The position numbers were made by a program, and so were the translations under genes. DNA of 64,000 nt, from contig NZ_FNMZ01000003.1 in NCBI RefSeq assembly GCF_900106695.1, positions 529,401-593,400 of the forward strand. Direction: 5' to 3'. Shown one piece after another: positions 61,307 to 64,000 of the stretch. Every line of letters begins with the position of its first letter. The first letter of the stretch is position 1. Below the pieces are notes generated by a model. It saw nothing but the letters and a program-made list of their open reading frames with translations. It searched no databases and was not told the origin of the DNA. The stretch comes from Albimonas donghaensis (GTDB lineage Bacteria > Pseudomonadota > Alphaproteobacteria > Rhodobacterales > Rhodobacteraceae).

Positions 61307-62209
61307 ATGTACGCCAAGAACGACCCCCGAGCGAGCCTCGCCGCCGCCGCCTCCGGCCCCGTGCGCACCGGCCTGATCGCCGAGCCGCAGGTCGGCGATT
61401 TCGAACGCAGTCCGCCGACCGAAGACCGCGACGGCGTGAAAAGCTGGCATATCCGCGGCGCGAACAGTGTGCTGGTCTGGTCGCGCTGCGCGCCGGGCGC
61501 GACGCTGGTGCGGACCGGCCAGGTCGACGAATACGTCGCCATCCTGCCCGCCGCCCGCGCCGACATCCGGGCCGGCGCCGACCGCGCGGTGACCGATCCC
61601 AACACCATCGCCATGATCCCTCCCGGCGCCAGCGCGATCACGCTGCCCGACGGCGGCGACGTCTGCCGGCTGTTCACCACCCGCTCCGCAGACATGTTGG
61701 CGCTGTGCCCCAATGCCGGCGCCTATGACGCGCCGCGCACGCATATCCCCCCCTTCGCCCCCTGGTCGGAGCCGGCGGGCGGGCTGAAGCTGCGCACCTA
61801 TTCCATCGACGTCCCCGCGCAGGAGGGGCGGTTCGGGCGCATCTTCCGCTGCACCACGTTCATGGTGAACATGCTCTATCCCTCCGACGGGCCGCGGGAC
61901 ACGACCAAGATGTCCCCCCATCACCATGACGATTTCGAGCAGTTCTCGCTCGCCATCTCCGGGGGCTACGACCATCACATGCGCTGGCCCTGGACCACGG
62001 ACATGGCGGATTGGCGCCCTGACCGGACCATCACGGTCGGCGCGCCCTCGGTCTGCGTGATCCCGCCGCCGGTGATCCACACCTCGCGCGCTTCGGATGC
62101 GGGGACCAATCAGCTGGTGGACATTTTCTGCCCGCCGCGGGCGGATTTCTCGGCCAAGCCCGGCTGGGTGCTGAACGCCGACGACTACCCGGCGCCCGAG
62201 GGCGTCTGA
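61307..62209 (+). CDS. Cupin-like metalloenzyme of unknown function
   Basis: 300-residue protein predicted to be a double cupin. The C-terminal cupin has a metal site KMSPHHHDDFEQFSLAISGG near residue 203 (HxHx(3)E type) and a later His in PSVCVIPPPVIHTSRA near 247; the N-terminal half carries a second, motif-poor barrel (VLVWSRCAPGATLVRTGQVD). CTAGGGAG lies 8 bp before the ATG at 61307. It is 17 bp from the aldolase stop, so it shares that transcript and probably catalyses another step of the same pathway, for example isomerisation or dioxygenation. The reaction cannot be named. Confidence 0.75.
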   Translation: MYAKNDPRASLAAAASGPVRTGLIAEPQVGDFERSPPTEDRDGVKSWHIRGANSVLVWSRCAPGATLVRTGQVDEYVAILPAARADIRAGADRAVTDPNTIAMIPPGASAITLPDGGDVCRLFTTRSADMLALCPNAGAYDAPRTHIPPFAPWSEPAGGLKLRTYSIDVPAQEGRFGRIFRCTTFMVNMLYPSDGPRDTTKMSPHHHDDFEQFSLAISGGYDHHMRWPWTTDMADWRPDRTITVGAPSVCVIPPPVIHTSRASDAGTNQLVDIFCPPRADFSAKPGWVLNADDYPAPEGV

Positions 62210-62334
62210 GCGCGACGCTTCTCGTCCCTGTTCCCTGACCCCTCCCCCCTGAAAGGGCCTCCTCCCGTCCCGTCCCTCCCCTGGATCCGCGAAGATCCGG
62301 GGGACAGGGCCGGGGGGAGGCCGCCCCGAAACTG

Positions 62335-62373
62335 AAACACCTCCGAGGCGCGAAACGCCCCGGAGGTGTTTTT
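62335..62373. terminator. Intrinsic terminator of the catabolic operon
   Basis: AAACACCTCCG and CGGAGGTGTTT with an inner GGCG/CGCC helix form a long hairpin followed by TTT. The AAA on the left side makes it usable also by the convergent amidohydrolase gene. Confidence 0.9.
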
Positions 62374-62428
62374 GCGTCCGGCTCGCGGCGGCCACGCAGG
62401 CCGCCGCGGGGGAAGCGGGCGGGGGGGC

Positions 62429-63394
62429 TCAGGCCGATCTGGCCAGCGCCGGCGCCTCATGCCCCAGTCCGACCAGCCGCGCGGCGTTGCCCGACACCAT
62501 CGCGCGGACCTCCTCATCCGAATAGCCCATGGCCAGCAGCAGCCGGATGGTCATGCGCATCCCCTCGACCGGGCGCGGCGCGTTGATCTGGCCCAGATCC
62601 GAGCCGAAGAAGGTCTGCCCGATCGTTCCCGCCTCGATCAGCTCCGCCAGCACATCCGCCCCGATGGAGCGCATGCGGTTCTCGATGAACATGCAGGCCG
62701 AATGCTCCAGGAACACGCCCGCCTCGGCCAGCTCGCGCATGTCGGCGTAAGAGGCCTCGATGGTGAAGGTCGGGTGGTTGACCAGCAGCCGCGTCACGCC
62801 GCGGCGGCGGGCCTCTTCGAACAGCGGCCAGATCTCGGAGATATGCAGATGCCCCGCGGACAGCGTCGCGTCATGCTGCGCGACCAGGTCGAGCACCTGC
62901 TTGACCGAATCCACCACCTCGCCCAGCGCGTTCACCGGCGACAGCCCGGCCTGCTTGAGCATCGGGACCTTGGTCGGCAGCAGGTTCTTGCGATGGCCCG
63001 CGCGGATGTGGTTGGCGGCCGAGATGGTGGGCATCCACACGATCTTCGCGCCCATGCGCAGCGCCGGCTCCACCGCGTAGGGGTTGAAGCCGCCCACGGC
63101 GTTGTTGAGCACGACCGACCCGAGGGCCTCGGCGACCATGTCGGGGAAGCGTTCGTTGAACATCTCGGCGGCGACCGAGGAAGGGTAGTAGTGGTCCTTG
63201 AACACGATGGCGCGCATGCCCGCGGCCGAGGCCTCCTCCAGCGCCGCCAGGTGGTCCAGCTGGCGCGGCATGACGGACGGGCCGCTGTGCACATGCAGGT
63301 CCACGGCGCCCCGCATCAGGGCGTCGATGCGCGCCTCGTCGATATCCGACATGTCGGGCGTGACGAAGTCTTTGGGGTTCGATTGATTGGACAT
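62429..63394 (-). CDS. Amidohydrolase-like protein (DUF6282 type)
   Basis: 321-residue TIM-barrel metal-dependent hydrolase. GAVDLHVHSGPSVMPRQLDH near residue 29 gives the HxH metal motif, MRAIVFKDHYYPSSVAAEMF near 60 a conserved Lys-Asp-His, KIVWMPTISAANH near 116 and LSAGHLHISEIWPLFEEARR near 177 further active-site blocks; TFFGSDLGQINAPRPVEGMR near 262 holds the late Asp. Such proteins accompany catabolic clusters and often hydrolyse lactones or cyclic amides. It is convergent with the aldolase/cupin operon and likely part of the same pathway. Start ATG at 63394, AGGGAGG upstream. Confidence 0.82.
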   Translation of the reverse strand: MSNQSNPKDFVTPDMSDIDEARIDALMRGAVDLHVHSGPSVMPRQLDHLAALEEASAAGMRAIVFKDHYYPSSVAAEMFNERFPDMVAEALGSVVLNNAVGGFNPYAVEPALRMGAKIVWMPTISAANHIRAGHRKNLLPTKVPMLKQAGLSPVNALGEVVDSVKQVLDLVAQHDATLSAGHLHISEIWPLFEEARRRGVTRLLVNHPTFTIEASYADMRELAEAGVFLEHSACMFIENRMRSIGADVLAELIEAGTIGQTFFGSDLGQINAPRPVEGMRMTIRLLLAMGYSDEEVRAMVSGNAARLVGLGHEAPALARSA

Positions 63395-63905
63395 CGGTCC
63401 TCCCTTTCACGAGGCTCGGGACGCGCGGCGCGGCCCGAGCTCGCCGGTTTCTTGTCCGTTCTCGCGACTGGGGGGCCCGGTCGCTTCCACGTGAATCATT
63501 GCTAGACCCGCGCTGTTCGGCGGGCGATTCATGGATGCGCGCGTTCCGGTGGGCGGAATTCCGACGAAAAACGAGCCGTGCCGCCGGGTCGGGCCGCAGG
63601 GACGGGCGACCGGAATGCCCGCGGCCCGTCCGAGACCTCGCCCCGCGTCTGAAGCGCGGTTTCGTACATGCGGCCGCGCATGCAGGGCCGCTCCTCCGCC
63701 GCCTCGATCCGGCCAAGGAACCGGGCGTTGCTCTCCCGTGGCCAGCGCATAGCGCGGATGCTGGAACTCCGGCTGGACCGCCGCCGCCGGAACCCGGCCG
63801 CGTTCAAGCCGGCGGCGGTTCCACAGCAGATGCGCTTGGGACACGGACCCGCAAGCTCGCGATCCAGAAGCGGATGGCGGCGAGCGTAAGGGGCGCCAAG
63901 CAGTT
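63395..63905. other. Region without a confident gene
   Basis: About 510 bp. On the minus strand a frame over 63690-63844 (SQAHLLWNRRRLERG, VQPEFQHPRYALATGE) followed by another frame (ARFLGRIEAAEERPCMRGRM) looks like one protein broken by a frameshift, but I do not recognise it, and no start or stop fits. Possibly a gene remnant. Confidence 0.3.
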
Positions 63906-64000
63906 TGAGGTGGTCCCCCTTTCTCGGACAGGTTCGCGGCTCTGCTAAGCTTGGTTCAGATCCTCGTCATGCCGCTGCGTCGTAGCCGAGCGGGACCGCA
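63906..64000. mobile_element. Putative IS3-family terminus, continues past right edge
   Basis: TGAGGTGGTCCCCCTTTCTC followed by GGACAGG resembles the 5'-TG...ACCCC...TCGGACA terminal inverted repeats of IS3-group elements in alphaproteobacteria. The element would extend out of the window, so neither transposase nor the second end can be seen. Confidence 0.4.

Overview
The window is very GC-rich (mostly about 70% or more by eye), gene-dense, and reads as a chromosomal segment of an alphaproteobacterium, most likely of the order Rhodobacterales. The clues are an rpsT/dnaA neighbourhood, an xseB-ispA-dxs-tlyA run, a mutM/ubiE-ubiB divergon, an RpoH-type heat-shock sigma factor, a VPLPA-CTERM secreted protein, intracellular PHA depolymerase and AtuA-type proteins. 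Genus cannot be fixed from the sequence alone.

Layout. 1-1514: end of a leucine/isovalerate catabolic cluster (crotonase-family hydratase, HMG-CoA lyase). 1761-5938: histone-deacetylase-family amidohydrolase, xseB, ispA, dxs (isoprenoid precursor supply). 6264-8269: two RNA methyltransferases. 8477-14321: HAD hydrolase, aroC, leuB, a DUF1203 protein, purD. 14466-20330: dnaA with an extended N-terminus, a rhodanese, rpsT, and a GGDEF/degenerate-EAL protein. 20452-29255: enoyl-CoA hydratase, mutM, ubiE-ubiB, a hotdog thioesterase, the ycjX-ycjF pair, truA. 29708-35244: rpoH, a small XRE regulator with a membrane protein and paired palindromic operators, ferredoxin-NADP reductase, a VPLPA-CTERM protein, TetR regulator and Old Yellow Enzyme. 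35349-38868: hypothetical protein, phaZ, GST, tRNA-Pro(CGG), tRNA-Gln(TTG). 38908-43359: AtuA pair, FMN reductase, alkyl sulfatase.

The most notable system is at 43501-51081 (minus strand): a complete four-gene type I Zorya anti-phage operon, zorA-zorB-zorC-zorD, with 2-nt gaps or 4-bp overlaps between genes. ZorA/ZorB form a MotA/MotB-like proton-driven motor anchored to peptidoglycan; ZorC (EH-signature) and ZorD (SNF2-like helicase) are the cytosolic effectors. Its unusual point is a ZorB of 369 residues with about 100 residues of predicted coiled coil between the membrane helix and the OmpA-like domain. The operon sits next to flagellar genes flgD, fliK, flgJ-like and flgN-like (51843-55170), whose products belong to the other stator-driven machine of the cell.

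55171-56600 is a scar of mobile DNA: a decayed IS3-family orfA, the 3' part of a tRNA-Arg gene and a fragment that resembles a TnsA/PD-(D/E)XK protein. Beyond it (56600-63394) lies a self-contained catabolic module: IclR regulator, divergent ABC uptake system (binding protein, ATPase, permease), HpcH/HpaI aldolase, cupin protein and a convergent amidohydrolase. An IS3-like terminus appears at 63906 at the right edge, so the module may be bracketed by mobile-element remains. Several intergenic spaces (about 6.1, 8.4, 10.6, 24.6 and 28.3 kb) carry related GC-rich dispersed repeats.
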